Counted from the first letter of the stretch, positions 1 to 11,228 are shown. The stretch is 64,000 bases of DNA from Pseudomonas bharatica CSV86 (GCF_000319305.2 NZ_AMWJ02000002.1:124001-188000), one strand, 5' to 3'. Notes: generated from the sequence alone by a model not told the origin. A program made the numbers and translations.

Positions 1-1642
<1,642 letters not shown>

Positions 1643-1666
1643 GTGTTTCGGACTCCAGCGACACAT

Positions 1667-1677
1667 TTATTGTTGTT
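1667..1677 (-). promoter_or_regulatory. Crc/Hfq catabolite-repression (CA) motif in leader of the PQQ dehydrogenase
   Basis: Read on the minus strand the leader contains AACAACAATAA about 25 bases before the start codon. It fits the AAYAAYAA motif bound by Hfq with Crc in Pseudomonas. A second such motif precedes the quinohemoprotein dehydrogenase and a third precedes tcuC. Motif match only. Confidence 0.5.
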
Positions 1678-1810
1678 ATGCGCCCGCAAGGCAGCCTGCC
1701 CCGCAGGCCAAGCATTAGCAGGCTCTGCACTACGCAGGAGTATTAGAAGTCGTGCTGCAAGGCGGCGCTTGACTGTCACCGCCAACGCAGTTGGCATTTC
1801 TTGCCAGTGC

Positions 1811-2743
1811 CTACAGCTGGAAGGCGTGTGCCCGGTAATCCCGGGGCGAAACCTCGAACTGGCGCTTGAACGCGCGGCTGAAATGGGCGACATCGACGAA
1901 GCCCCACTTGAAGGCGATCTGGGTGATCGACTGGCTGCGCAGGGTGTGGCAACACAGGTCATGGGCCACTTTCGTCAGACGGGTCCGAAGGATATAGCGC
2001 GAGACGCTTTCGCCGTGTTCCTCGAACAGCCGGTAAAGACTGCGCACCGAGGTGTGCAGTTGATCCGCAAGGTAGGCAGGGCCGAGATCGACATCCTGCA
2101 GCGACTCGTCCACCAGGCGCAGCGCCGTGGCGAACAGGCTGTCGCTCTGCAGCAGAAGGTTCCCGTCCTGCACCTGCCCGGACATCGCCGGCAGCACCAG
2201 CGACACCAGGGCGTTCTGGATGGCCTGGCCGTCATCGCCATTGGCCGCGCCGTCGCCGAGCAGGCCGATCGATTGCACCAGCGAACGCACCATGCGGCTG
2301 GACACGTTGTTGCGCGACAGCTTGCCGAACAGGTTATCGCCCTTGAACTGGCGGGTAACGATGTCCCGTGACAGGTGTACGGAAATGTTCTCGACCAGGC
2401 CCAGCGGCTCGATCTCGAACAGCCGCGCCGAGTCCACCAGGGCGATGTCCTCGGGGCCCAGCTCGACCTCCATGCCCGCCTGGCGAATCCGCTGGCGGCC
2501 GCTGCGCTGGTAGATCAGGAAGCAATGGCTGTCATCGCTGTCCACGCCGATCAATTCGCGGCTGATCAGGCGGGCATTGGTACGGATATGGGCGGTGTCC
2601 AGGGCACCGATGGCCTGGCTGTGGATCTCGCCGATGAAGTGGCGGGTCAGGCTCGAAGGCAGGGTGCTGAAATTGCCGCAAATGCTGCGCAGGGATTGGC
2701 ACCAGCGCTCGAAGCCGGCCTGCTCGCTCGATGACAGGAACAT
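1811..2743 (-). CDS. AraC/XylS-family transcriptional regulator
   Basis: 310-residue regulator. The N-terminal ~190 residues look like the AraC-binding-like sensor domain (XylS/FeaR type). The C-terminal ~100 residues form the double helix-turn-helix, including SITQIAFKWGFVDVAHFSRAF and the FEVSPRDYR end typical of the family. The ATG at 2743 has a strong GGAGG ribosome site. It lies 168 bases upstream of the quinoprotein dehydrogenase on the same strand and is divergent from the TonB receptor, so it probably controls one or both. The inducer is unknown; an alcohol, aldehyde or acid of the pathway is a fair guess. Confidence 0.85.
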   Translation of the reverse strand: MFLSSSEQAGFERWCQSLRSICGNFSTLPSSLTRHFIGEIHSQAIGALDTAHIRTNARLISRELIGVDSDDSHCFLIYQRSGRQRIRQAGMEVELGPEDIALVDSARLFEIEPLGLVENISVHLSRDIVTRQFKGDNLFGKLSRNNVSSRMVRSLVQSIGLLGDGAANGDDGQAIQNALVSLVLPAMSGQVQDGNLLLQSDSLFATALRLVDESLQDVDLGPAYLADQLHTSVRSLYRLFEEHGESVSRYILRTRLTKVAHDLCCHTLRSQSITQIAFKWGFVDVAHFSRAFKRQFEVSPRDYRAHAFQL

Positions 2744-2940
2744 GGCATCCTCCGATCTTATTATTTAATTAACATATTATCTAATTTCGAAGAGATCAAG
2801 CCGTTTAACGATACAACCTAAACCTGTAAGAACACTAAAAAGTATCACGACAGCCTGGCTTCGACAGGGAAATGTCATCGGCTTTTTTCTGGGTCCGATC
2901 TTTTTGCACCTTGCCCTTCCCCGTGCCAGCAAATCTTGCC

Positions 2941-2966
2941 ATCATTATTGTTAACAATTCTCATAA
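2941..2966. promoter_or_regulatory. Probable Fur box upstream of TonB receptor
   Basis: The stretch reads on the minus strand as ATGAGAATTGTTAACAATAA followed by TGAT, which fits the repeated GATAAT-like hexamers of a Fur site. It ends 30 bases before the receptor start, where Fur would block its promoter. This supports iron-repressed expression. Motif judgement by eye. Confidence 0.55.
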
Positions 2967-2995
2967 GCACTTTGTTTATCATTAGGAGCAATGGC

Positions 2996-5178
2996 ATGTC
3001 TGTCCCGGTACCACCCCGTCTCTTTCGTCCTTCACTCAATCTGCTGTCCGTAGCGATCTGCATGGCTGGCTCCCTGTCGGCAATCGCTGACGAAGCGAGC
3101 ACGACGCCCGCGCAGACGCCACCGGAGACCCTGGAACTGGGCGCGACGCAAATCAGCAACACCCAGCTTGGCAGCACCACCGAAGGCAGTTCGTCCTACA
3201 CCACGGGCATCATGTCCACCGCGACCAAGCTGCCGATGACCATGCGCGAAACACCCCAGGCGGTCACCGTGATGACACGCCAGCGCATGGACGACCAGGC
3301 CATGACCAGCATCAACGACGTGGTCAAGTACACCCCCGGCCTGTTCCTCAGCCAGTCCAGCGGCCCCGGCCGGCAGACCTACTCCTCGCGCGGTTTCGAT
3401 ATCGACAACCTGATGTACGACGGCATCCCCAGCACCTACCAGGGCTGGACCGTCGGCGCCCAGCCGAACCTGGCGATGTTCGACCGGGTCGAGCTCGTCC
3501 GCGGCGCTACTGGGCTGGTGACCGGCGCGGGCAACCCGTCGGCGGCGATCAACCTGGTACGCAAGCGCCCGCTGGCCGAGCAGAAGGTCACCCTGACCGG
3601 TGCGGCCGGCAGTTGGGACGACTACCGCGGCGAAGTGGATGCCTCCAGCCCGCTGAATGCCAGCGGCACCCTGCGTGGCCGGGTGGTGACGTCCTGGCAG
3701 GATGCCAACAGCTTCGTCGATCGCGCCGAAGAGACCCATGGCCTGTTCTATGCCATCACCGAAGCCGACCTGAGCGACGACACCACGCTGTCCCTGGGCT
3801 TCTCCCACCAGAAGGACCGGACCAATTACTTCTGGGGCTCGTCGATGGTCGGCCTCGACGGCCATCACCTCGACCTGCCGCGCTCGTACAACCTGGGCAC
3901 CGATTGGGAAGACAAGGACCAGGACATCAACACCCTGTTCGCCGAAATCCGCCAGCGACTGGCCTACGACTGGAAGCTGCAGGTCAATGCCTCCTATACC
4001 CAGCAGGACGCGCTGTTCTCGGGCTCCTATCAGTCGCGCTGGGCCCCGACAAGAGCCTGGCGCGCACCGTTTACCAGTCCGCTCACGACGAAGACCAGGC
4101 CGGTGTCGATGCGTTCGCCAGCGGCCCGTTCCAGGCCTTTGGCCGCAGCCATGAACTGGTGGTCGGCGCCAGCAAGCGCATCTACGACATGACCACCCGC
4201 AACTACAGCCCCTACGACACCAACTGGCCGCTGAACGCTGGCAAGCCGGACTTCGTGCACAGCGGCAACAGCCGCAAGGTGACCAATCAGGAAGGCGTTT
4301 ACCTGACCACCCGCCTGAGCCTGGCCGACCCGCTCAAGCTGATCCTCGGCAGCCGGCTGGACTGGTACGACTACGACGACAAGCAGAACTCGGCGGCCGA
4401 TTACAAAGTCACCCGCAACGTCACGCGCTACGCCGGGCTGATCTACGAGCTGGACGACCATCATTCGGTCTATGTCAGCTACAGCGATATTTTCAATCCG
4501 CAAGCCTACAAGGACGCATCCGGCAGCCCGATCAGGCCGGTGGAAGGCAAGAACTACGAGGTCGGGGTCAAGGGCGAGTACTTCGACGGGGCGCTGAACG
4601 CCAGCGTGGCGCTGTTCCGCGTCGACCAGGAAAACCGTGGCGTTTCGCTCACTGACGTCTCCGGCTGCGTGGACCCGACCAACTGCTACGCGGCTTCCGG
4701 CCAGGTGCGCAGCCAGGGCATCGACATGGAACTGCAAGGAGCGCTGACCCGCAACTGGCAGATCGGCGCCGGCTACACCTACGCCCGCACCCACTACCTC
4801 AAGGATGACGCCAAGCCGCAGAACGAGAACCAGCGCTTCAGCACCGATACACCCGAGCATCTGTTCAAGGTGTCCACGGTGTACCGCTTCGAAGGTCCGC
4901 TGGAAAAGTTGCGGGTGGGCGGCAACGTCTACTGGCAGAGCCGGATGTACAACGATATCGCCACCGCCAACGGCGCGTACCGGCTCGAACAGGGCGCCTA
5001 TGCGGTCACCGACCTGATGGCGGGCTATCAACTGACCCGCAACCTCGACCTGCAGCTCAACGCCAACAATATTTTCGACCGCAAGTACTACTCGGCCATC
5101 TCCACCTCGGTGGACTATGGTGGGGATGTCTACGGCAAGCCACGAAACATGATGGTGACGGCGAAATACAGCTTCTGA
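2996..5178 (+). pseudogene. TonB-dependent siderophore receptor, interrupted by a -1 frameshift
   Basis: Outer-membrane ferric-siderophore receptor of the FpvA/FhuE type. ATG 2996 has AGGAG 7 bases upstream; a signal peptide ends near SLSAIADEA. The plug carries ETPQAVTVMTRQ, SRGFDIDN and VELVRGATGLVTGAGNPSA, and the barrel ends in the C-terminal Phe (MMVTAKYSF). No N-terminal signalling (STN) domain is evident. The frame shifts inside GGGCCCC at 4041-4047: upstream sequence ends ...SYQSRW and the next frame resumes ...GPDKSLARTVYQSAHDED. Restoring one base gives a protein of about 727 residues with no other defect. Probably an artefact (see findings), otherwise a recent mutation. The ligand is unknown. 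Confidence 0.85.
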
Positions 5179-5320
5179 TCGCCACGCCCGCGCAGGGATG
5201 CGCACCCCTTCCCTCTCCCCTCTTCACTCCCGTCCCTTGGCACGGCTTCCCCCCTGCGGCTATCTTAGTGCCGTGACGCAACATGGCCCGTTACACCGAC
5301 AACAAGATACGGAGCCGTTC

Positions 5321-7219
5321 ATGACCCGGCATAGCGCGCAGCCCCATCCCAGTGAACTCGCGGCCTTCGTCAGCGAGCATTTTCCTGGTCGAGCGATTCG
5401 TCCGGACGGAGTGATCGCCCAGTCCTGGTATCGCAGCGTGGTCCAGCACAGGCTTGACCCAGGCACGGCCACGCGCCTGGATATCCTCAGCGCTGCGGAT
5501 ATCCGCCGCCACCAGCAGCAACACCAGGAGTACCTCGCCATCGCCGGCCAGGGCGTCAGCGGCCTGGCCCGGCGCGTGGTCCCGGCGGGCTTTGCGGTGC
5601 TGCTCAGCGATGAGCAGGGCATCACCCTCGACGCCCGCCTGCCCCGCGAACACACGCCGTATGTACGCTCCGGACTGGTGGTCGGGGCGCGCTGGGACGA
5701 GTCCATCGCCGGTACCAACGGCATCGGTACCACCCTGGCCGCCGCAGAGCCGCTGATCATTCACCGCCAGGAGCATTTCCTCGACGCCAATGCCGCGCTC
5801 AGTTGCTCGGTGGCACCGATCTTCGATGCCCAGGGTCTGCTTCGTGGCTGCCTGAATGCCACCTGCCTGAACAGCGACGGGCCCAAGGAAAGCCAGTACC
5901 TGACCCTGCAACTGGTGATCCTGTACGCCCGCCTGATCGAGAACGCGCATTTCCGCCAGAGCTACAGGGACCGGCTCACCCTTTCCCTGAAGCCTATCGA
6001 CGAAATCACCGACCTGGCCAACGAACAATTGCTGGCTCTGGACGACGAGGGTCGGGTCATCGGTGCCAACCACGCAGCCTTTGTCGCCCACGACAGTAAT
6101 GCCGGCGGCCGCTTGATCGGCAGCCGGATCGACCGCTTGCTGCCCATGTCTGTCGATGACCTCCTGCGCCAGACCCACGGCGGCGCCCGCGGCCTGCGCT
6201 TGCGCGCCCGGCATGACGACACGCTGCTCGACCTGAGCCTGCGTATTCCCTCGGCCAGGCACGGCCTGGCGCAGGCACCGGCACCGACTCGCGCCCGGCC
6301 ACCCCGCCACCCCGACCTGGAACGCCTGGCAGGTGCCGACCCGACGCTGCAACACAGCGTGCAGCGCCTGCGCAAGGTCCTCGACAAGGACATCGCCATC
6401 CTGATAACCGGTGAAACCGGTACCGGCAAGGAAGCCTTCGCCCGCGCCATCCACCAGGCCAGTGCGCGCCGGGGCGGGCCTTTCGTCGCGCTCAATTGCG
6501 CGGCGATTCCGGAAAGCCTGATCGAAAGCGAGCTGTTCGGCTACCGCGGCGGCAGTTTCACCGGGGCCGAGAAGAAAGGCATGAAGGGCAAGCTGGAACT
6601 GGCCAACGGCGGCACCTTGTTCCTCGATGAGATCGGCGATATGCCTGCGCATCTGCAAACGCGCCTGCTGCGGGTGCTGGCCGAACGCGAGATCTCGCCT
6701 ATCGGTGCTGCGGCACCGGTGGCGCTGGATATCCAGGTGATCTGCGCAACCCACCAGGACCTGCAGGCCATGCTGCGCGACAAGGGCTTTCGCGAAGACC
6801 TGTTCTATCGCCTCAACGGCATGCACCTGCGCCTGCCCCCCTTGCGCGAACGCAGTGATCGCGGACACCTGCTGGATGCACAGCTCGCAGCCCAGGGCAT
6901 GCGAATCACCGCCCAGGCGCGCCAGTGCCTGCTCGACGCGCCATGGCCCGGGAATATCCGCCAGTTGCTCAATGCCCTGCGCTATGCGGTGGCCCTGGCG
7001 GAGAACGGCTGTATCGACCTGGATTGCCTGCCGGAGGACCTCCTGCAAGGCAGCCCTGCGCCTTCAGGCAGGGGCTCGCAAAGCGAGGACCTGCTGGCGG
7101 TCCTGCGGCGGCATCGCTGGAACATCAGCGCAGCGGCGAGCGAACTGGGTGTAGCGCGCTCGACCCTGTATCGGCAGATGAAAAAGCAGGGGCTGGTGCA
7201 GCCCAATGACCGGTTTTGA
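5321..7219 (+). CDS. Sigma54-dependent activator, AcoR/Fis family
   Basis: 632-residue enhancer-binding protein. ATG 5321 follows ACGGAG at 6 bases and is preferred over upstream in-frame starts that lack a ribosome site. An N-terminal GAF-type sensor region (about residues 60-190) is followed by the AAA+ domain with Walker A GETGTGKE (about 364-371), the sigma54-contact loop as GSFTGA (about 411-416) instead of the usual GAFTGA, and Walker B LFLDEIGD. The C-terminus is a Fis-type helix-turn-helix (WNISAAASELGVARSTLYRQ). It is convergent with aldA and is the natural activator of the sigma54 promoter found at 11020-11035. Confidence 0.88.
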   Translation: MTRHSAQPHPSELAAFVSEHFPGRAIRPDGVIAQSWYRSVVQHRLDPGTATRLDILSAADIRRHQQQHQEYLAIAGQGVSGLARRVVPAGFAVLLSDEQGITLDARLPREHTPYVRSGLVVGARWDESIAGTNGIGTTLAAAEPLIIHRQEHFLDANAALSCSVAPIFDAQGLLRGCLNATCLNSDGPKESQYLTLQLVILYARLIENAHFRQSYRDRLTLSLKPIDEITDLANEQLLALDDEGRVIGANHAAFVAHDSNAGGRLIGSRIDRLLPMSVDDLLRQTHGGARGLRLRARHDDTLLDLSLRIPSARHGLAQAPAPTRARPPRHPDLERLAGADPTLQHSVQRLRKVLDKDIAILITGETGTGKEAFARAIHQASARRGGPFVALNCAAIPESLIESELFGYRGGSFTGAEKKGMKGKLELANGGTLFLDEIGDMPAHLQTRLLRVLAEREISPIGAAAPVALDIQVICATHQDLQAMLRDKGFREDLFYRLNGMHLRLPPLRERSDRGHLLDAQLAAQGMRITAQARQCLLDAPWPGNIRQLLNALRYAVALAENGCIDLDCLPEDLLQGSPAPSGRGSQSEDLLAVLRRHRWNISAAASELGVARSTLYRQMKKQGLVQPNDRF

Positions 7220-7252
7220 GCCTGAAACTGCAGTAGTGAATCCACCACTGCA

Positions 7253-7304
7253 ATCGCTGGCAAGCCAGCTCCCACAGGTTTGTGGGAGCTGGCTTGCCAG
7301 CGAT
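7253..7304. repeat. REP palindrome between the activator and aldA
   Basis: Two perfect 24-base arms starting ATCGCTGGCAAGCCAGC flank a 4-base loop (GGTT). The same arm sequence recurs at 62110-62203. It sits between convergent genes, where it can act as a bidirectional terminator. This is a typical Pseudomonas REP sequence. Confidence 0.85.
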
Positions 7305-7329
7305 GAGGCCATCAGCAACAACCAGGCTG

Positions 7330-8763
7330 TCAGCCCTGGATATAGACCACATGACTATGGGTGTACTCGTACAACCCATGCTTGCCATCCGCCCCGCCGA
7401 TCCCCGATTTGCGCGTGCCGGCATGGAAGCCTTGCATGGCTTCGAAGTTCTCGCGGTTGATGTAGGTCTCGCCGAAATCCAGCGAGCGGGTCGCCTGCAA
7501 GGTCGCACTCAGGCTGCGGGTGTAGATCGATGAGGTCAAACCGTATTCGCTGTCGTTGGACAGTGCGATGGCTTCGTCCAGGTCATCGACCACCTGGATC
7601 GGCAGGACCGGGCCGAAGATTTCCTTGCGCATGATCTCCATGTCCGCCGAGCATCCCGCCAGCACCGTCGGCTGGTAGTGGAAGCCCTGGCCGAGATCGG
7701 CCTGCGCGCCGCCGGTAATCACCTGGGCCCCCTGCCCGCTGGCGGTACGCACCATCTGCGCCACCTTGTCCAGCGCGGCGCGGTTGATCAGCGGGCCCAT
7801 GTCCAGGCCGTTCTCGGCCAGCGGATCACCGTACCGGGTAGCGGCCATGGACGCTGCGATGCGCTCGATGAAGGTATCGGCCACCTTGCGCTCGACATAG
7901 ACCCGCTCGGCGCAGTTGCAGACTTGCCCGGTATTGATCACCCGTGAGGCGGTGATGGCCTTGACCGCCAGGTCCAGGTCCGCGTCGGCCAGAACGATCG
8001 CAGGCGCCTTGCCGCCCAGCTCCAGGTTGAGCTTGGTGATGTTCGGCGCCGCCGCGGCCATGATCCGGGAACCGGTGCCGACGCTGCCGGTAAAGCTGAT
8101 GAGGTCGATGCCGGGGTGGCTGCTCAGCGCGTTGCCCACCGTCGCCCCGGTACCACAGACCACGTTGAAGACACCGGCAGGCAGATCGGTCTCGGCCACC
8201 AGGCGGGCGAATTCGAAACAGTTGATCGGGGTTTCCTCGCTCGGCTTGATCACGATGGTATTGCCGGTCAACAAAGCCGGCGCCATCTTGCGCGCGATCA
8301 GGAAGAACGGGAAGTTCCACGGCAGGATCCCGGCCACCACGCCCAGGGGCTTGCGCAGCAGCAGGATGCTCTCACCAGGGCGGTCGCTGCTCAGCACTTC
8401 GCCCTCCAGGCGCCGCGCCCACTCGGCCATGTAGTCGAGGTAATCAGCGGTGAAGTTCACCTCGACCCGAGCCAGCTCCAGCACCTTGCCCTGCTCGGCG
8501 GTGATGATCCGCGCCAGGCGCTCGCTGTGCTGCCGCACCTTGCCGGCGATGGCCCGCAGGTAGCCGGCACGTTCGATTGCCGGTCGCAACGCCCAGGCCT
8601 TCTGCGCCTGGCGCGCGGCGGCGATGGCCTGCTCGACCTGTGCGCTGCTGCCCTGGGGCACCCGGCCGAGCAACTGGCCGTTGGCCGGGTTGTACACCTC
8701 GATCAGTTCGTCGCTGGGGACGAAGGCGTTGCCGATGTAGTTCTGATAAGTGGCGTCACTCAT
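7330..8763 (-). CDS. aldA: Aldehyde dehydrogenase, AldA-like (NAD-dependent)
   Basis: 477 residues, the same size as E. coli AldA (lactaldehyde/glycolaldehyde dehydrogenase). It shares long recognisable stretches with it, such as GILPWNFPFFLIARKMAPA and FEAMQGFHAGTRKSGIGGA. The catalytic cysteine lies in GQVCNCAERV (C282); the general base Glu is in LELGGKAPAIV. It starts 26 bases after the quinohemoprotein alcohol dehydrogenase on the same strand. The pair would oxidise an alcohol to aldehyde in the periplasm and aldehyde to acid in the cytoplasm. The true substrate cannot be read from sequence. Confidence 0.9.
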   Translation of the reverse strand: MSDATYQNYIGNAFVPSDELIEVYNPANGQLLGRVPQGSSAQVEQAIAAARQAQKAWALRPAIERAGYLRAIAGKVRQHSERLARIITAEQGKVLELARVEVNFTADYLDYMAEWARRLEGEVLSSDRPGESILLLRKPLGVVAGILPWNFPFFLIARKMAPALLTGNTIVIKPSEETPINCFEFARLVAETDLPAGVFNVVCGTGATVGNALSSHPGIDLISFTGSVGTGSRIMAAAAPNITKLNLELGGKAPAIVLADADLDLAVKAITASRVINTGQVCNCAERVYVERKVADTFIERIAASMAATRYGDPLAENGLDMGPLINRAALDKVAQMVRTASGQGAQVITGGAQADLGQGFHYQPTVLAGCSADMEIMRKEIFGPVLPIQVVDDLDEAIALSNDSEYGLTSSIYTRSLSATLQATRSLDFGETYINRENFEAMQGFHAGTRKSGIGGADGKHGLYEYTHSHVVYIQG

Positions 8764-8789
8764 GTGTCTTCTCCATGTCGGTCCGTGGC

Positions 8790-10970
8790 TTAGTGCTTGG
8801 TGCTGAACTGCTTCCAGGCTTCGCCTTCGTTCTGCAGGTCGTGGGAACGCTTGATCAGGTATTGGTGGATCTGCTCGACCTGTTCAGGCGTGAAGGCATC
8901 GGCGAAGGACGGCATGCCGTCGGGTACGCGGCCTCCGTAGAGAATGCCGAGGAACATCTGGTGCTTTTCCGCAGTGAGCTTGCGCAGGTCCGGCAGCACG
9001 CCGCCGCTGACCGCGTGGATGCCGTGGCACTGCGAGCAGTAGCCGTCGTAGAGTTTCGCGCCGGCCTCGATGGCCGCCGTATCGGTGCCCAGGGGTGGAG
9101 GTTTGGGCGTGTCCGGGCGAGGTGCAGGTTCCTGCAGTTTGGCGGTGCCGCCGATCTTGTAGGTCAGCACCTGGGAGAACGGCTGCACACCCGCGCGCAG
9201 CGACAACGCCCCGGCAAAGGTGGAGAACGCCCCGCCCCAGCCGGCCATGAAGGTCACGTACTGTTCACCGTCGATGCTGTAGGTGATGGGCGCCGCCATT
9301 ACCCCGCTGGCTGCCGGTTGCTCCCAGAGTTTCTTGCCGCTGTCGGCGGCGTAGGCGATGACACGACCATCGGCGCTGCCTTCGAAGACCAGGTTGCCGG
9401 CGGTGCTCAGGGTGCCACCGTTGAAGATGGTCACATAGGGCACTTCCCAGGCGGGCTGCTGCTTGACCGGGTCCCAGGCGATCAATTTGCCGGACCAGCC
9501 CTTGGCCATCTCCAGCAGGCCATCGACGTTTTCCGGCATCATCCCGGTGCGCAGGCCCAGCTGGTACATGCTCTTGAACGGGTTGCGCTTCGGCGCCTCG
9601 GGAATGTGTTCGTAGTAGGCCGACATGATGTGGGCCGGGATGTACACCAGCCCGGTGTTCGGGTTGTAGGACATCGGCTGCCAGTCATGGGCGCCCCAGA
9701 AGGCCGGGGTCACCAGCTTGCGCTTGCCGTCCTTCCAGTACGCGGCGTTCTCGTCATCGACGATGGGCCGGCCGGTCTTCATGTCCATGCCCTTGGTCCA
9801 GCTCTGCGGCACGATGCCCTTGGCCGAAAGCAGCTCGCCGGTGGCACGGTCGATCACATAGAAAAAGCCGTTCTTCGGGGCCTGCATCAGCACCTTGCGC
9901 TGCCTGCCGTCGATCGGCAGTTCGGCGAGGATCATGTGCTGGGTCGCGGTGTAGTCCCAGGCATCGCCCGGCGTGGTCTGGTAGTGCCAGACGTATTCGC
10001 CGGTGTCGGCGTTGACCGCGACGATCGACGACAGGAACAGGTTGTCGCCCTTGGCCTGGCTGCGCCATTTCGGGTCCCATAGCGAGCCGTTGCCGACGCC
10101 GATATACAGCAGGTTCAACTCCGGGTCGAAGGCGAACGAGTCCCAGGCCGTGCCGCCACCACCCTGCTCGACGAAGGCATCGCCATGCCAGGTCTTGGCG
10201 GCAATCTCCATGCCCTTGCCTTCCGGGGGCAACTTCGGATCCCCCGGCACGGTATAGAAACGCCAGGCCTGCTTGCCGGTTTCGGCATCATAGGCAGTGA
10301 CGTAGCCACGCACGCCGAACTCGGCGCCGCCGTTGCCGATCACCACCTTGCCGTTGACCACCCGAGGCGCGCCGGTGATGGTGTAGCTGCGCTTGTGGTC
10401 CGCGCGGGTATCGACCGACCAGGCAAGCTGGCCGGTGCGGGCGTCGATGGCTTCCAGGCGGCCATCGAGCACGCCCACGTACACCTTGCCCTTCCACACC
10501 GCCACGCCGCGGTTGACCGCGTCGCAGCAGGCTTCACCGGCGCGGTTGCGATCGGATTTAGGATCGTATTTCCAGATCAGCTTGCCGTTGCGGGCATCCA
10601 GTGCGTAGACCACGGAAAACGGCCCGGTGGTGTACATCACGCCATCGACCACGATCGGCGTGGCCTCCACGCCCCGGTCCAGATCGAGCTTGTAACTCCA
10701 GGCCAGGCCGAGCTGGCCGACGTTGCGGTCGGTGATCTGCTTGAGCGGGCTGTAGCGCTGTTCGTCGTAGGTACGACCGGTACTCATCCAGTTGCCAGGT
10801 TCCTGGTCGGCGGCGATGAGGCGTTTGCTGTCGACATTGGCCGGCATCTCGGCGGCCAGGGCAGGCGCCGCAGCCAGGCTCAGCAGCAGCGCGGCGGCCA
10901 GGGACTTCAAGGGAATGCCGGTGACGATGGAACGGGCGCCGGGAGGCGAGGCATGGCCAATCTGTGTCAT
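8790..10970 (-). CDS. Type II quinohemoprotein alcohol dehydrogenase (PQQ and heme c)
   Basis: 726-residue periplasmic enzyme. An N-terminal signal peptide (hydrophobic LAAALLLSLAAAPALAA) with an unusually long n-region is followed by the PQQ propeller with the vicinal disulfide C148-C149, the active-site WDYTATQH, and a C-terminal cytochrome c domain with YCSQCH (C645, C648, H649). This architecture defines type II alcohol dehydrogenases, such as the QbdA/QgdA enzymes of P. putida HK5; electrons pass from PQQ to the fused heme. Thr two residues after the catalytic Asp predicts a Ca2+ rather than a lanthanide cofactor. First gene of an operon with aldA, behind a sigma54 promoter. Confidence 0.92.
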   Translation of the reverse strand: MTQIGHASPPGARSIVTGIPLKSLAAALLLSLAAAPALAAEMPANVDSKRLIAADQEPGNWMSTGRTYDEQRYSPLKQITDRNVGQLGLAWSYKLDLDRGVEATPIVVDGVMYTTGPFSVVYALDARNGKLIWKYDPKSDRNRAGEACCDAVNRGVAVWKGKVYVGVLDGRLEAIDARTGQLAWSVDTRADHKRSYTITGAPRVVNGKVVIGNGGAEFGVRGYVTAYDAETGKQAWRFYTVPGDPKLPPEGKGMEIAAKTWHGDAFVEQGGGGTAWDSFAFDPELNLLYIGVGNGSLWDPKWRSQAKGDNLFLSSIVAVNADTGEYVWHYQTTPGDAWDYTATQHMILAELPIDGRQRKVLMQAPKNGFFYVIDRATGELLSAKGIVPQSWTKGMDMKTGRPIVDDENAAYWKDGKRKLVTPAFWGAHDWQPMSYNPNTGLVYIPAHIMSAYYEHIPEAPKRNPFKSMYQLGLRTGMMPENVDGLLEMAKGWSGKLIAWDPVKQQPAWEVPYVTIFNGGTLSTAGNLVFEGSADGRVIAYAADSGKKLWEQPAASGVMAAPITYSIDGEQYVTFMAGWGGAFSTFAGALSLRAGVQPFSQVLTYKIGGTAKLQEPAPRPDTPKPPPLGTDTAAIEAGAKLYDGYCSQCHGIHAVSGGVLPDLRKLTAEKHQMFLGILYGGRVPDGMPSFADAFTPEQVEQIHQYLIKRSHDLQNEGEAWKQFSTKH

Positions 10971-10983
10971 GGGAGTTGTCCTG

Positions 10984-10991
10984 TTCTTATT
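10984..10991 (-). promoter_or_regulatory. Possible Crc/Hfq motif in leader of the quinohemoprotein dehydrogenase
   Basis: On the minus strand the leader reads AATAAGAACAGGACA just before the start codon. AATAAGAA fits the relaxed AANAANAA form of the Crc/Hfq target. It is weaker than the motifs at 1667 and 17481. Confidence 0.35.
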
Positions 10992-11019
10992 AGTGGCGCT
11001 TGCTGCGCACCTCTAACGG

Positions 11020-11035
11020 AGCAACGGCCATGCCA
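11020..11035 (-). promoter_or_regulatory. Sigma54 (-24/-12) promoter for the alcohol dehydrogenase-aldA operon
   Basis: The minus strand reads TGGCATGGCCGTTGCT. This matches the consensus TGGCACG-N4-TTGCW at all but one base, with the required GG/GC spacing. The transcript would begin near 11010, giving a leader of about 40 bases before the ATG at 10970. The sigma54 activator is encoded at 5321-7219. Confidence 0.7.
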
Positions 11036-11096
11036 GCACGCCCTGACAGCGTGCAAGCGCCGTATCCCGCGGGCTTGCCGGAACCGGAGCAACCAG

Positions 11097-11152
11097 CCAG
11101 GTGCAGCGCGGGCGCTACAGGTGTTGCACCTGGCGCTACAGCCCGCGCTACA
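11097..11152. promoter_or_regulatory. Repeat cluster, probable enhancer (UAS) for the sigma54 activator
   Basis: GCGCTACA occurs three times (11112-11119, 11133-11140, 11145-11152). Two interlocked inverted repeats are present: CCAGGTGCA 11097-11105 with 11125-11133, and GCGCGGGC 11106-11113 with 11141-11148. The cluster lies 65-120 bases upstream of the sigma54 promoter, the usual distance for an enhancer-binding protein site. Assignment is by position and symmetry only. Confidence 0.45.
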
Positions 11153-11228
11153 CCTGCCGGGCGAAAACCTTGTTTCACCCGATTTCGTAAGCAATCATGA
11201 GCGCATCAACTTGCCGGCGTGCCTGAAT

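Noticed and set aside
4041..4047. Programmed ribosomal frameshifting in the TonB receptor and the four other split genes
   Set aside because: There are no slippery heptamers or downstream pseudoknots common to the sites, and such recoding is not known for these families. A missing base in each G/C run explains all five.
11097..11148. RNA pseudoknot or riboswitch leading the MazG-like gene
   Set aside because: The crossing arms do form a pseudoknot topology, but their position upstream of a sigma54 promoter on the other strand and the GCGCTACA repeats fit an enhancer better.
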